A DNA stretch of 10,564 bases, taken from positions 1-10,564 of the forward strand of contig CAVHRK010000064.1 of the NCBI GenBank assembly GCA_963638365.1, written 5' to 3'. Under the pieces are notes generated by a model. That model did not search any database, was not told the origin of the DNA, and saw nothing but the letters and a program-made list of their open reading frames with translations. Positions within the stretch are counted from its first letter, which is position 1. Every line of letters starts with the position of its first letter. Source of the DNA: Suilimivivens sp963638365 (GTDB lineage: Bacteria > Bacillota > Clostridia > Lachnospirales > Lachnospiraceae). This document shows, one piece after another, positions 1-7,645 of the stretch. Both the position numbers and the translations under genes were made by a program.

Positions 1-32
1 TCGCTGGATTTGAGAGATGTTGGGTTAATTTT

Positions 33-383
33 ATGATGAAATTTTCAGATTCATTAAAAAGAAATATTGATTTCCAGAATGTTTATCAAAACGGCAAATC
101 TTATGCCAACAAATATCTTGTTATGTATGTTTTGGAAAATAATACAGATCAGAACAGATTGGGAATCAGTGCCAGCAAGAAAGTAGGAAATAGTGTCGTC
201 AGACACAGAATGGCAAGATTAGTCAGAGAAAGTTACCGACTGCATGAAAGTATATTTAATAGTGGTTTAGATATCGTAGTCGTAGTAAGAAACAGTGCTT
301 CCCGGATTTCTTATCATGAAATGGAAAGCGCATTATTACATCTTGCAAAGCTTCATCATATAAGAAATGATCTCCAATCATAG
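33..383 (+). CDS. rnpA: Ribonuclease P protein component
   Basis: RnpA is the small basic protein subunit of RNase P. It helps the catalytic RNA bind precursor tRNA and remove the 5' leader. The 116-aa length is normal for the family. The N-terminal segment (SLKRNIDFQNVYQNGKSYAN, about residues 7-26) and the central stretch RLGISASKKVGNSVVRHRMA (about 42-61) followed by RLVRE are the family hallmarks. The signature usually written RNR reads RHR here (residues 57-59), a small deviation in the RNA-binding helix. Two ATG codons stand in tandem (33 and 36), and either could be the start. No strong ribosome binding site is visible in the 32 bases upstream. It is the first gene of a tight same-strand cluster, 29 nt before yidD. 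The usual upstream partner, rpmH, would lie outside the window. Confidence 0.97.
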   Translation: MMKFSDSLKRNIDFQNVYQNGKSYANKYLVMYVLENNTDQNRLGISASKKVGNSVVRHRMARLVRESYRLHESIFNSGLDIVVVVRNSASRISYHEMESALLHLAKLHHIRNDLQS

Positions 384-412
384 CTTATATATAGAAGTAA
401 TCGGAATCCAAT

Positions 413-622
413 ATGAAAAATGTATTGATTTTATTAATTAAATTCTATAGAAAATTTATTTCTCCAATGAAAACAACAAAGTGTCCTTATTATCCCTCCT
501 GTTCGGAATATGGACTTGAGGCAGTACAGAAATACGGTGCTTTGAAGGGTGGAGCATTGGCCTGTTGGAGAATACTAAGGTGCAATCCTTTTTCAAAAGG
601 AGGATATGATCCGGTACCTTAA
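413..622 (+). CDS. yidD: Membrane protein insertion efficiency factor YidD
   Basis: YidD is a very small membrane-associated protein of the haemolytic-protein-like family (UPF0161). It assists insertion of membrane proteins by YidC. At 69 aa it is at the short end of the family. An amphipathic N-terminal helix (LILLIKFYRKFISPM, about residues 5-19) is followed by the conserved cysteine-rich core CPYYPSCSEYGLEAVQKYGA (24-43), then WRILRCNPFSKGGYDPVP (52-69). The core cysteines and the C-terminal NPFSKGGYDPVP are family signatures. The ATG at 413 has only a weak GGAA-like ribosome binding site. The gene sits between rnpA and yidC, the standard arrangement, and yidC translation begins about 30 nt after its stop. 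Confidence 0.96.
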   Translation: MKNVLILLIKFYRKFISPMKTTKCPYYPSCSEYGLEAVQKYGALKGGALACWRILRCNPFSKGGYDPVP

Positions 623-641
623 GCATTTATGGAATGAAATT

Positions 642-647
642 AGGAGG
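642..647 (+). promoter_or_regulatory. Ribosome binding site deciding the yidC TTG start
   Basis: A perfect AGGAGG lies seven bases before TTG 655. It lies downstream of the alternative in-frame ATG at 634, so it cannot serve that codon. The spacing favours the TTG. A start here gives an N-terminus reading (M)TGIILTQ. Confidence 0.8.
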
Positions 648-654
648 AAATGAT

Positions 655-1953
655 TTGACAGGTATTATTTTAACCCAGTATAGCGGTAAGATTATCGGAC
701 CTATTGCAAAGCTTTTAGGATATCTGATGAATGCGATTTTCGAGTTTTTAAATCTGATTAAGATTCCTAACATCGGATTGAGCATCATTATCTTTACAAT
801 TGTCATTTATCTGTTATTAATGCCGCTTACCATTAAACAGCAGAAGTTTTCAAAGCTTTCTGCCAAAATGAATCCTGAACTTCAGGCAATTCAGAAAAGA
901 TACAAAGATAAAAAAGATAATGAATCCATGATGGCTATGAATGCAGAAACGAAAGCCGTTTATGCAAAGTATGGTGTATCACCGAGCGGAAGCTGTTTAC
1001 AGTTATTAATTCAGATGCCGATTCTGTTTGCATTGTATCGTGTTATTTATAACATGCCTGCTTATGTAACCAGAATTAAAGATGAGTTTGGTGTTATTGC
1101 AGATTCCATTATTGCTTCCGGTAAGGTTTCTGAAATCCAGAACCTGAAGGTTGCGGCTGCTTATGCAAAAAACTTTGCAGTAGATGAGAGAAATGCAGTT
1201 ATTGATGTTCTTTATGTGATGAATAATAAGGACCTTGCTGCTTACGCAACCGGTCATGAGGATGTTTTAGAAAAGATTGGTCATTTTAATAACTTCCTTG
1301 GAATTAACATTGCAAACTCTCCTTCTTTCATGATCAGTGATGCATGGAATGCAGAAGGTGGTCCGCAGATTTTATTAATTATTGCAGCTTTATTAATTCC
1401 TCTTCTTGCGGCGTTTACCCAGTGGCTCAATGTAAAGCTGATGCCCCAGCAGGTACAGCAGGATGATAAGAATGTATCCGATCAGCAGGCTTCCATGCAG
1501 CAGTCCATGAAGATGATGAACAACTTCATGCCGATTATGTCTGCAGTATTCTGTTTTACACTTCCTTCCGGTATGGGACTTTACTGGATTGTAGGTGCCG
1601 TAGTCAGATCCATTCAGCAGGTGCTCATCAATAAGCACATTGATAAGATGGATATTGATGAAGTGATTAAGAAGAATGAAGAAAAGCAGAAGAAGAAGCT
1701 GATCAAGGCCGGTATTGATCCGAACACGGTAAATAAGAATGCAACCATGAATACCAGAAATGTAGCAGCTCCTTCACAGAAAACATCCATGGCTTCCAAA
1801 GCAAATGCCAATACCACTCATTTATCCCAGGAAGAAAAGGATGAAGCAGTTAAGAAGTCTACCGAATATTACAACAAGAATAACGTAAAGCCGGGAAGTC
1901 TTGCAGCTAAGGCAAACATGGTGAAGCAGTATAACGAGAAGAATAATTCATAG
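655..1953 (+). CDS. yidC: Membrane protein insertase YidC/SpoIIIJ (OxaA family)
   Basis: YidC inserts and folds membrane proteins, alone or with the Sec translocon. I place the start at TTG 655, seven bases after a perfect AGGAGG (642-647). The upstream in-frame ATG at 634 has no ribosome binding site and lies before that AGGAGG. The protein is then 432 aa. Using the ATG-634 numbering, hydrophobic segments are visible at about 47-67 (GLSIIIFTIVIYLLLMPLTI), 122-140, 244-265 and 298-332, the last holding LPSGMGLYWIVGAVV. There is no signal peptide or lipobox. Two features are unusual against Bacillus SpoIIIJ: the conserved groove arginine of the first core helix aligns with Tyr59, and the segment between the second and third core helices is long (about 141-243). 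The charged C-terminal tail (about 335-439) is likely cytoplasmic and could bind ribosomes. Confidence 0.95.
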   Translation: MTGIILTQYSGKIIGPIAKLLGYLMNAIFEFLNLIKIPNIGLSIIIFTIVIYLLLMPLTIKQQKFSKLSAKMNPELQAIQKRYKDKKDNESMMAMNAETKAVYAKYGVSPSGSCLQLLIQMPILFALYRVIYNMPAYVTRIKDEFGVIADSIIASGKVSEIQNLKVAAAYAKNFAVDERNAVIDVLYVMNNKDLAAYATGHEDVLEKIGHFNNFLGINIANSPSFMISDAWNAEGGPQILLIIAALLIPLLAAFTQWLNVKLMPQQVQQDDKNVSDQQASMQQSMKMMNNFMPIMSAVFCFTLPSGMGLYWIVGAVVRSIQQVLINKHIDKMDIDEVIKKNEEKQKKKLIKAGIDPNTVNKNATMNTRNVAAPSQKTSMASKANANTTHLSQEEKDEAVKKSTEYYNKNNVKPGSLAAKANMVKQYNEKNNS

Positions 1954-1965
1954 GAGGTTAAGAAT

Positions 1966-2598
1966 ATGGATTTTATTGAAGTTTCAGCAAAGAACGTGGA
2001 TGACGCAGTGATTGAAGCATGTCAGAAGCTTGTAGTTACCAGAGATAAATTAGAGTATGAAGTCATTGAAGAAGGTTCCAATGGATTTTTAGGAATCGGT
2101 TCCAAGCCCGCAATTATCAAAGCCAGAGTAAAAGCTTCGGTAGATGGAAAAGCGGTTGATTTCTTAAAAGAAGTATTTGCTGCAATGAATATGGCAGTAG
2201 TAATTGATGCTAAGTTTGATGAAACAGATAATAATCTTGATATTGATTTAAGCGGAGATGATATGGGTGTTCTGATCGGTAAGAGAGGACAGACTCTTGA
2301 TTCTTTACAATATCTGGTTTCTTTAGTAGTAAACAAAGATGCACAGGATTACATCCGTGTAAAGGTAGATACCGAAGATTACCGTAGAAGAAGAAAAGAA
2401 ACTCTTGAAAATCTTGCAAAGAATATTGCTTACAAGGTTAAGAGAACCAAGAGACCTGTTTCCTTAGAGCCGATGAATCCTTATGAAAGAAGAGTGATTC
2501 ATTCCGCATTACAGAATGATAAGTATGTTACAACTCACAGTGAAGGAGACGAACCTTTCCGCCGCGTTGTAGTTACTTTAAAGAAATACGAAAAGTAA
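1966..2598 (+). CDS. jag: RNA-binding protein Jag/KhpB
   Basis: Jag (also called KhpB or EloR) is a cytoplasmic RNA-binding protein linked in Firmicutes to cell elongation and division control, often working with KhpA. Three domains are visible in order. The Jag N-terminal domain is at residues 1-56 (VSAKNVDDAVIEACQKL, NGFLGIGSKPAIIKARV). A KH domain is at about 78-150, with the loop IGKRGQTLDSLQYLVSLVVN. An R3H domain is at about 150-208, with the RxxxH signature inside ERRVIHSALQNDKYV. The linker between the Jag N-terminal and KH domains is short, giving a compact 210-aa protein. An AGGAGG overlaps the yidC stop codon, and the start lies 12 nt after it, so the two are probably translationally coupled. 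This neighbour order is standard. Confidence 0.95.
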   Translation: MDFIEVSAKNVDDAVIEACQKLVVTRDKLEYEVIEEGSNGFLGIGSKPAIIKARVKASVDGKAVDFLKEVFAAMNMAVVIDAKFDETDNNLDIDLSGDDMGVLIGKRGQTLDSLQYLVSLVVNKDAQDYIRVKVDTEDYRRRRKETLENLAKNIAYKVKRTKRPVSLEPMNPYERRVIHSALQNDKYVTTHSEGDEPFRRVVVTLKKYEK

Positions 2599-2600
2599 AC

Positions 2601-2629
2601 TTTTGAGTTGAATAAAAATGTGATAGAAT
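2601..2629 (+). promoter_or_regulatory. Candidate promoter upstream of mnmE
   Basis: A -10-like TAGAAT (2624-2629) is preceded by TGA, an extended -10 pattern. A weak -35 candidate, TTTTGA (2601-2606), lies 17 bases upstream. The predicted transcription start, near 2636, would fall inside the palindrome at 2631-2652. It lies in the 77-nt gap between jag and mnmE. This is judged by eye only. Confidence 0.35.
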
Positions 2630-2630
2630 G

Positions 2631-2656
2631 ATGGAGGACATATGTCCTCCATTTTC
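2631..2656 (+). terminator. Perfect 22-nt palindrome with short T tail
   Basis: Bases 2631-2652 are a perfect palindrome with half-site ATGGAGGACAT, followed by TTTT (2653-2656). In RNA entering from jag it would fold into a GC-containing stem followed by U residues, like a modest intrinsic terminator or attenuator. Because a candidate promoter sits just upstream, it could instead be an operator for a dimeric regulator at the transcription start. The sequence does not decide between these. Confidence 0.45.
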
Positions 2657-2675
2657 TATATATAAGGAAATAATT

Positions 2676-4061
2676 ATGACAACAGATACCATTGCAGCAG
2701 TAGCAACTGCGCTCAGCAATTCCGGGATTGGAATTATCAGAGTGAGTGGAAATGATGCAGTTCCTATTGTAAATACCTTATTTAAAAATAAAAAACGACA
2801 GCCGCTTCTTGAAAAAATGAGCAGCCATACAATACAATATGGTTTTATCGTAAATGATCAGGATGAAATTGTAGATGAAGTCATGGTTTCCCTGATGAAA
2901 GCTCCAAGAAGCTTCACCACAGAAGACACGGTAGAAATTAACTGTCATGGCGGCGTATTGATTATAAATAAAATTCTCGGATTATTGCTTGCACATGGTG
3001 CGAAACTGGCAGAACCCGGAGAATTCAGTAAGCGTGCTTTTTTAAATGGAAGAATTGACTTATCGGAAGCAGAAGCGGTGATGGATGTCATTGCATCTGA
3101 AAATGATATGGCTTTAAAGAATTCCATGAGACAGTTGCAGGGTAGTGTATCCGATAAAATTAAGGATTTACGTGCTAAAATTCTTTATGAAATTGCTTTT
3201 ATTGAGTCCGCTTTGGATGATCCGGAACATATCAGTCTGGATGGTTATCCGGAAGAACTGGAAGAAAAGATCAATCAGTTAATTGAAGAAATTACAGCAC
3301 TTATTGAAACCTCTGAAAATGGAAAAATCATTCGTGATGGAATCCGTACCGTAATTGTAGGAAAGCCGAATGCCGGAAAATCTTCTTTATTAAATCTGCT
3401 TGCCGGTGAAGAAAAGGCAATTGTTACGGAAATTGCCGGTACAACAAGAGATATCTTAGAAGAAAATATCCGGTTATACGGGATCAATCTTCACGTGATC
3501 GATACGGCCGGTATCCGCTCTACGGAAGATGTTGTTGAAAAGATCGGTGTAACAAAGGCAAAGAAATATGCAATGGATGCAGACCTGATTATTTATGTGG
3601 TTGATTCCTCTGTTACACTTGATGAAAATGATCTGGAAATTTTAGAATTAATCCGGGACAAGAAGAGTATTATTTTATATAATAAATCCGATTTGGAGTC
3701 AAAGGTATCTTTAGAAGAATTATCTTCAAAAATCAGTCCTGAGATGAAGATCATCAAAACCTCCACCAAGGAAAATACCGGATTTGATGAATTTTCGAAA
3801 GCAGTGGAAGATTTATTCTTTAAGGGCAAAATCGGAAACGATCAGGAAGTGATGATTACGAATATGCGTCATAAGCAGGCGTTATCAGAGAGTCTTACAA
3901 GTTTGCAGGAAGTGAAGAACAGTCTGAGTAATCAGATGCCGGAGGATTTCTATTCGATTGATCTGATGAATGCCTATGCTTCTTTAGGAAGAATTATTGG
4001 AGAAGAGATCGATGATGATCTGGTTACAGAAATCTTTTCCAAATTCTGTATGGGAAAGTAA
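2676..4061 (+). CDS. mnmE: tRNA modification GTPase MnmE
   Basis: MnmE (TrmE) is a G protein that works with MnmG to add a carboxymethylaminomethyl-type group to C5 of wobble uridine-34 in certain tRNAs, using a tetrahydrofolate one-carbon donor. I choose ATG 2676, six bases after AAGGAA (2664-2669). An upstream in-frame ATG at 2628 would make the palindrome coding and adds 16 atypical residues. The 461-aa product is family length. The N-terminal folate-binding domain starts at TDTIAAVATALSNSGIGIIR. GTPase motifs are present: G1 GKPNAGKS (229-236), G2 TTRD (256-259), G3 DTAG (276-279) and G4 NKSD (336-339). The protein ends in CMGK, matching the conserved C-terminal cysteine motif. Its partner mnmG lies downstream, separated by two extra genes. 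Confidence 0.97.
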   Translation: MTTDTIAAVATALSNSGIGIIRVSGNDAVPIVNTLFKNKKRQPLLEKMSSHTIQYGFIVNDQDEIVDEVMVSLMKAPRSFTTEDTVEINCHGGVLIINKILGLLLAHGAKLAEPGEFSKRAFLNGRIDLSEAEAVMDVIASENDMALKNSMRQLQGSVSDKIKDLRAKILYEIAFIESALDDPEHISLDGYPEELEEKINQLIEEITALIETSENGKIIRDGIRTVIVGKPNAGKSSLLNLLAGEEKAIVTEIAGTTRDILEENIRLYGINLHVIDTAGIRSTEDVVEKIGVTKAKKYAMDADLIIYVVDSSVTLDENDLEILELIRDKKSIILYNKSDLESKVSLEELSSKISPEMKIIKTSTKENTGFDEFSKAVEDLFFKGKIGNDQEVMITNMRHKQALSESLTSLQEVKNSLSNQMPEDFYSIDLMNAYASLGRIIGEEIDDDLVTEIFSKFCMGK

Positions 4062-4099
4062 TGTAACAGTTATAAAATAGATAGAAATGGAGAACTGAG

Positions 4100-4921
4100 A
4101 TGAAAATATCGGTATTTTATGATCATATCCGGAAGGCTGCAGAACAAAGTGGACAATCCATGGATGAAGTTTTTCAAAAAGTGGCTTCTTTTGGAATCAA
4201 AGGAATTGAAATTGAAGATAAAGCATTGATAGAAGAGGAAGAGAAAATCTTTAAGTTGCTTCAGGATCATGATATGGAAGTCAGTTGTATTTATGGATTT
4301 TTTGATTATTCCCATGGAAATGATCTGCAGAGAGGCTTTGATCTGATTGATTTTGCAGATGATCATTCCATTAAGAAAATTATGATCATTCCCGGATTCT
4401 TAACGGATAAGGAATGGAAATTTTCTTTCTTAAGAAACCGATGCGTGAAAAAGATGATTACCAGCATGAATGTTTTGTCCAAATATGCAAAAGACAATGG
4501 AATTCAGATGGTTTTAGAAGATTTTGATGATGCTCCGGCCTATTATAAGGATGCTGTAGGGTTAGAATTTTTCATTGATCATGTGGATGGACTCAAATGT
4601 GCATTTGACACCGGAAACTTTTTATACAGTGAAGAAGATTCTCTTGAAGTATTGCCGAAGTTTTTAGGACAGATCGGACATGTACATTGTAAAGACCGGA
4701 CCTTCGAAGTGAAAAAAGGTGAAACACCAAAAGCCACTGTCAAAGGAAGAGAGATGTATTCCTCTCCGGTAGGAAGCGGATGTATTCATATGAAAGAAAT
4801 TGTTGAAAAAATCTTAGCTTCCGGATATGATGATTATTTTGCAATCGAACATTTTGGATCCTGTCAGCAGTTAAAAGATATTGAAAACTCTGCTGTGTGG
4901 TTGAATCAATTTAGATCATGA
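4100..4921 (+). CDS. Xylose-isomerase-like TIM-barrel protein (sugar phosphate isomerase/epimerase)
   Basis: The 273-aa protein resembles the AP-endonuclease-2/xylose-isomerase-like TIM-barrel family (PF01261), whose members are metal-dependent sugar isomerases and epimerases, with some lyases and endonucleases. The opening MKISVFYDHIRK, the SFGIKGIEIED strand and helix, and the ordered acidic and histidine ligands all fit. Likely metal ligands are Glu140 (MVLEDFD), Asp170 (AFDTGNF), His196 (HVHCKD) and Glu250 (AIEHFG). No signal peptide or membrane segment is seen, so it should be cytoplasmic. The start at 4100 has GGAG (4089-4092) seven bases upstream. It follows mnmE by 38 nt and precedes a ThuA-like gene, a pairing often met in sugar-catabolic loci. 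The substrate cannot be read from sequence, and no specific gene name is justified. Confidence 0.85.
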   Translation: MKISVFYDHIRKAAEQSGQSMDEVFQKVASFGIKGIEIEDKALIEEEEKIFKLLQDHDMEVSCIYGFFDYSHGNDLQRGFDLIDFADDHSIKKIMIIPGFLTDKEWKFSFLRNRCVKKMITSMNVLSKYAKDNGIQMVLEDFDDAPAYYKDAVGLEFFIDHVDGLKCAFDTGNFLYSEEDSLEVLPKFLGQIGHVHCKDRTFEVKKGETPKATVKGREMYSSPVGSGCIHMKEIVEKILASGYDDYFAIEHFGSCQQLKDIENSAVWLNQFRS

Positions 4922-4977
4922 GGGTTGTTTATGATATAAATGATGAATTGGTGATATTTATTGAGATTGTTTTAAAA

Positions 4978-4983
4978 TAGGAG
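4978..4983 (+). promoter_or_regulatory. Strong ribosome binding site of the ThuA-like gene
   Basis: AGGAGG lies nine bases before ATG 4993 and fixes the start. The preceding gap (4922-4977) is very AT-rich. It holds an extended -10-like TGATATAAA at 4932-4940, but I see no convincing -35 box for it. Confidence 0.8.
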
Positions 4984-4992
4984 GTCATCTGA

Positions 4993-5697
4993 ATGATTAA
5001 GGTAACGGTATGGAATGAGTACCTGGAAGAACTTCAATATGAACATGTTGCAAAGGTTTATCCGAATGGAATTCATGAATGTATTCGTGAGTTTCTTGAA
5101 AAGGATCCGGAGATTCAGGTCCGTTGTGTAACTTTGCGGATGAAGGATCAGGGATTGTCGGAAGAAATTCTGAATGATACGGATGTATTGATCTGGTGGG
5201 GACATCAGGCACATGATGAAGTAACCGAAGAAAATGTCCAGAGAGTAAAACAGCATGTTTTAGATGGAATGGGATTGATTGCATTACATTCTGCTCATTT
5301 TTCCAATCCGATGAAAGCGCTGCTTGGAACGAGCATGTGTGTGAGATGGAAACATGGAGAAAGAGAAAAGCTTGTCTGTGTCGCTCCTTCCCATCCGATT
5401 GCCGAAGGAATTACCGAACCGATTATTTTGGAAAAAGAAGAAATGTATGGAGAATACTTTGATATTCCGAAGCCGGATGATGTGGTATTCTTAGGATGGT
5501 TTTCAAATGAAGAGGTATTCCGGAGCGGATGCACCTTTACCCGTGGATGGGGGAAGATCTTCTATTTCCAGCCGGGACATGAAGAATATCCGATTTATTA
5601 TCATCCGCAGATTCAGAAAATTATTACCAATGCAGTAAAATGGGCGAAGCCTGTGAATAAAAGAAGTGAACATTACGATAATGTTGAGGTGAAATAG
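4993..5697 (+). CDS. ThuA-like domain protein
   Basis: The 234-aa protein matches the ThuA-like family (PF06283), which has a class I glutamine-amidotransferase-like fold. The namesake is a trehalose-utilisation protein of Sinorhizobium. Visible family features are the first strand IKVTVWNEYLEE (2-13), TDVLIWWGHQAHDEV (63-77), GLIALHSAHFS (94-104), SHPIAEGI (133-140) and the C-terminal FQPGHEEYP followed by YHPQIQKIITNAVKWA (192-218). The position that holds the nucleophile cysteine in true amidotransferases reads ALHSAH here, which argues against amidotransferase activity, as in the family generally. No signal peptide is seen. Its stop is 5 nt before mnmG, and a GAGGTG (5686-5691) inside its 3' end probably serves mnmG, so the two look translationally coupled. 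The substrate is unknown. Confidence 0.85.
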   Translation: MIKVTVWNEYLEELQYEHVAKVYPNGIHECIREFLEKDPEIQVRCVTLRMKDQGLSEEILNDTDVLIWWGHQAHDEVTEENVQRVKQHVLDGMGLIALHSAHFSNPMKALLGTSMCVRWKHGEREKLVCVAPSHPIAEGITEPIILEKEEMYGEYFDIPKPDDVVFLGWFSNEEVFRSGCTFTRGWGKIFYFQPGHEEYPIYYHPQIQKIITNAVKWAKPVNKRSEHYDNVEVK

Positions 5698-5702
5698 ATT
5701 TC

Positions 5703-7631
5703 ATGATTACCAATAAGAATACCATTCGTGAAAAAGTAGATGTTTGTGTTGTCGGTGCAGGACATGCCGGATGTGAGGCAGCACTGGCCTGTGCAAGACT
5801 GGGACTTGAAACTGTGATTTTTACAGTGAGTGTAGACAGTATTGCATTGATGCCCTGTAACCCGAATGTAGGAGGATCTTCCAAAGGTCATCTGGTAAGG
5901 GAACTCGATGCTCTGGGTGGAGAAATGGGTAAAAATATTGATAAAACCTTTATCCAGTCCAAGATGCTGAACGTATCCAAGGGTCCTGCTGTTCATTCAC
6001 TTCGAGCACAGGCAGATAAAGCAGAGTATTCCCGTGCCATGCGCAAGGTACTTGAAAATCAGGAGCATCTGACCATCAAGCAGGCAGAAGTCTGCAATTT
6101 GTTGTGGGAAGAGTTACCAAATACGGATCCGAATGGTTATTCCAAAAAGATCATTGGTGTACAGACCTTTACCGGTGCTGTTTATGAGTGCAAAGCAGTT
6201 GTTTTGTGTACCGGTACTTATCTGAAAGCAAGATGTTTATGTGGAGAGGCGATTACTTATACCGGACCAAATGGTTTGCAGGCAGCCAACTATCTTACGG
6301 ATTCTTTAAAAGAAATGGACATTGAAATGCGTCGTTTCAAAACAGGAACGCCGGCGAGAATGGATAAGCGTTCTCTGGATTTCAGTAAGATGGATGAGCA
6401 GTTTGGGGATGAAAGAGTTGTTCCGTTTTCTTTTTCCACGAATCCGGAAGATGTACAAATTGATCAGGTTTCCTGTTATCTGACTTATACAAATGAAAAG
6501 ACTCATGAAATTATCCGTGCTAATCTGGATCGTTCTCCAATTTATGCCGGAATTATTGAAGGTACGGGGCCGAGATATTGTCCTTCCATTGAAGATAAAG
6601 TGGTTAAGTTTGCAGATAAAGAACGGCATCAGGTGTTTATTGAACCGGAAGGACTTCATACGAATGAGATGTATGTTGGTGGAATGTCCTCTTCTCTTCC
6701 GGAGGATGTACAACTTGCCATGTACCGGACAGTTCCCGGATTGGAGCATTGTAAGATGGTTCGGAATGCTTATGCGATTGAATATGACTGTATCAATCCG
6801 AACCAGCTATATCCTTCTCTTGGATTTAAAGCAGTGGAAGGTTTATACAGTGGTGGACAGTTTAACGGAAGCAGCGGTTATGAAGAAGCAGCAGTACAGG
6901 GATTTGTGGCCGGTGTGAATGCAGCAAGATATATTTTAAAGAAGGATCCTTTGATTTTGGATCGTTCAGAAGCCTATATCGGAGTTTTGATTGATGATCT
7001 GGTAACAAAGGAAAATCGGGAACCTTATCGTATGATGACTTCCCGTGCAGAATACCGCTTATTGTTAAGACAGGATAATGCCGATCTCCGTTTACGGGAA
7101 AAGGGTTATGAAATCGGATTAATTACAGAAGAACAGTATCAGACACTTTTAACGAAGAAATCCCTGATTGAACAGGAAATTAACCGGTTAAAGAATGTAT
7201 TGATTGGTGCCTCTAAGAAAAATCAGGAATTCTTTGAAAGTCATAACAGCGCAACCTTAAAGACCGGTGTATCCCTTGCGGAATTAATGTGCCGTCCGGA
7301 ATTAAGTTATGAAATTCTGGCAGAGATTGATCCGGATCGGAAAGAGCTTCCTGCAGATGTCATTGAGCAGGTGGAAATTGAAATTAAGTATGAGGGATAT
7401 ATTGAGCGGCAGCTTCGCCAGGTAGAACAGTTTAAAAAGATGGAAAAGAAGAAAATTCCATCAGAAATTAATTATGATGATATTGAAAGTCTGCGTCTTG
7501 AAGCAAGACAGAAGCTGAAGGCTTTAAGACCTGTTTCAGTAGGACAGGCTTCCCGGATTTCCGGTGTTTCTCCTGCGGATATTTCGGTTCTGGTCGTTTA
7601 TCTGGAACAGTGGAAATATCATCATTCATAG
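5703..7631 (+). CDS. mnmG: tRNA uridine-5-carboxymethylaminomethyl modification enzyme MnmG (GidA)
   Basis: MnmG is the FAD-binding partner of MnmE in modifying wobble uridine-34 of tRNAs. The 642-aa length is slightly above the usual 620-630. The FAD dinucleotide motif VVGAGHAGCEAALA begins near residue 16. It is followed by the conserved PCNPNVGGSSKGHLVRELDA (about 51-70), RFKTGTPARMD, the SGGQFNGSSGYEEAAVQGF flavin-site motif and ENREPYRMMTSRAEYRLLLR. The C-terminal helical domain that contacts MnmE is present (YEGYIERQLRQVEQFKKMEK and ALRPVSVGQASRISGVSPAD). ATG 5703 follows GAGGTG (5686-5691), with a rather long 11-nt spacing. It ends the long upstream cluster, and a structured 268-nt gap follows. 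Confidence 0.97.
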   Translation: MITNKNTIREKVDVCVVGAGHAGCEAALACARLGLETVIFTVSVDSIALMPCNPNVGGSSKGHLVRELDALGGEMGKNIDKTFIQSKMLNVSKGPAVHSLRAQADKAEYSRAMRKVLENQEHLTIKQAEVCNLLWEELPNTDPNGYSKKIIGVQTFTGAVYECKAVVLCTGTYLKARCLCGEAITYTGPNGLQAANYLTDSLKEMDIEMRRFKTGTPARMDKRSLDFSKMDEQFGDERVVPFSFSTNPEDVQIDQVSCYLTYTNEKTHEIIRANLDRSPIYAGIIEGTGPRYCPSIEDKVVKFADKERHQVFIEPEGLHTNEMYVGGMSSSLPEDVQLAMYRTVPGLEHCKMVRNAYAIEYDCINPNQLYPSLGFKAVEGLYSGGQFNGSSGYEEAAVQGFVAGVNAARYILKKDPLILDRSEAYIGVLIDDLVTKENREPYRMMTSRAEYRLLLRQDNADLRLREKGYEIGLITEEQYQTLLTKKSLIEQEINRLKNVLIGASKKNQEFFESHNSATLKTGVSLAELMCRPELSYEILAEIDPDRKELPADVIEQVEIEIKYEGYIERQLRQVEQFKKMEKKKIPSEINYDDIESLRLEARQKLKALRPVSVGQASRISGVSPADISVLVVYLEQWKYHHS

Positions 7632-7645
7632 GATATAATAAGATA

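Noticed and set aside
1..32. 3' end of rpmH upstream of rnpA
   Set aside because: None of the three frames ends in a ribosomal protein L34-like tail, so nothing can be assigned to these bases.
2628..2675. N-terminal extension of MnmE from ATG 2628
   Set aside because: It would translate the palindrome and adds 16 residues unlike MnmE N-termini. ATG 2676 has a well-spaced AAGGAA and gives a canonical start.
4932..4940. Promoter for the ThuA-like gene (TGATATAAA)
   Set aside because: The extended -10 match stands in AT-rich sequence without a recognisable -35 box, so I do not list it as a separate feature.
6306..6918. Open frames on both strands within mnmG
   Set aside because: They lie wholly inside a clearly conserved gene, have no good ribosome binding sites and encode low-complexity, unrecognisable peptides.
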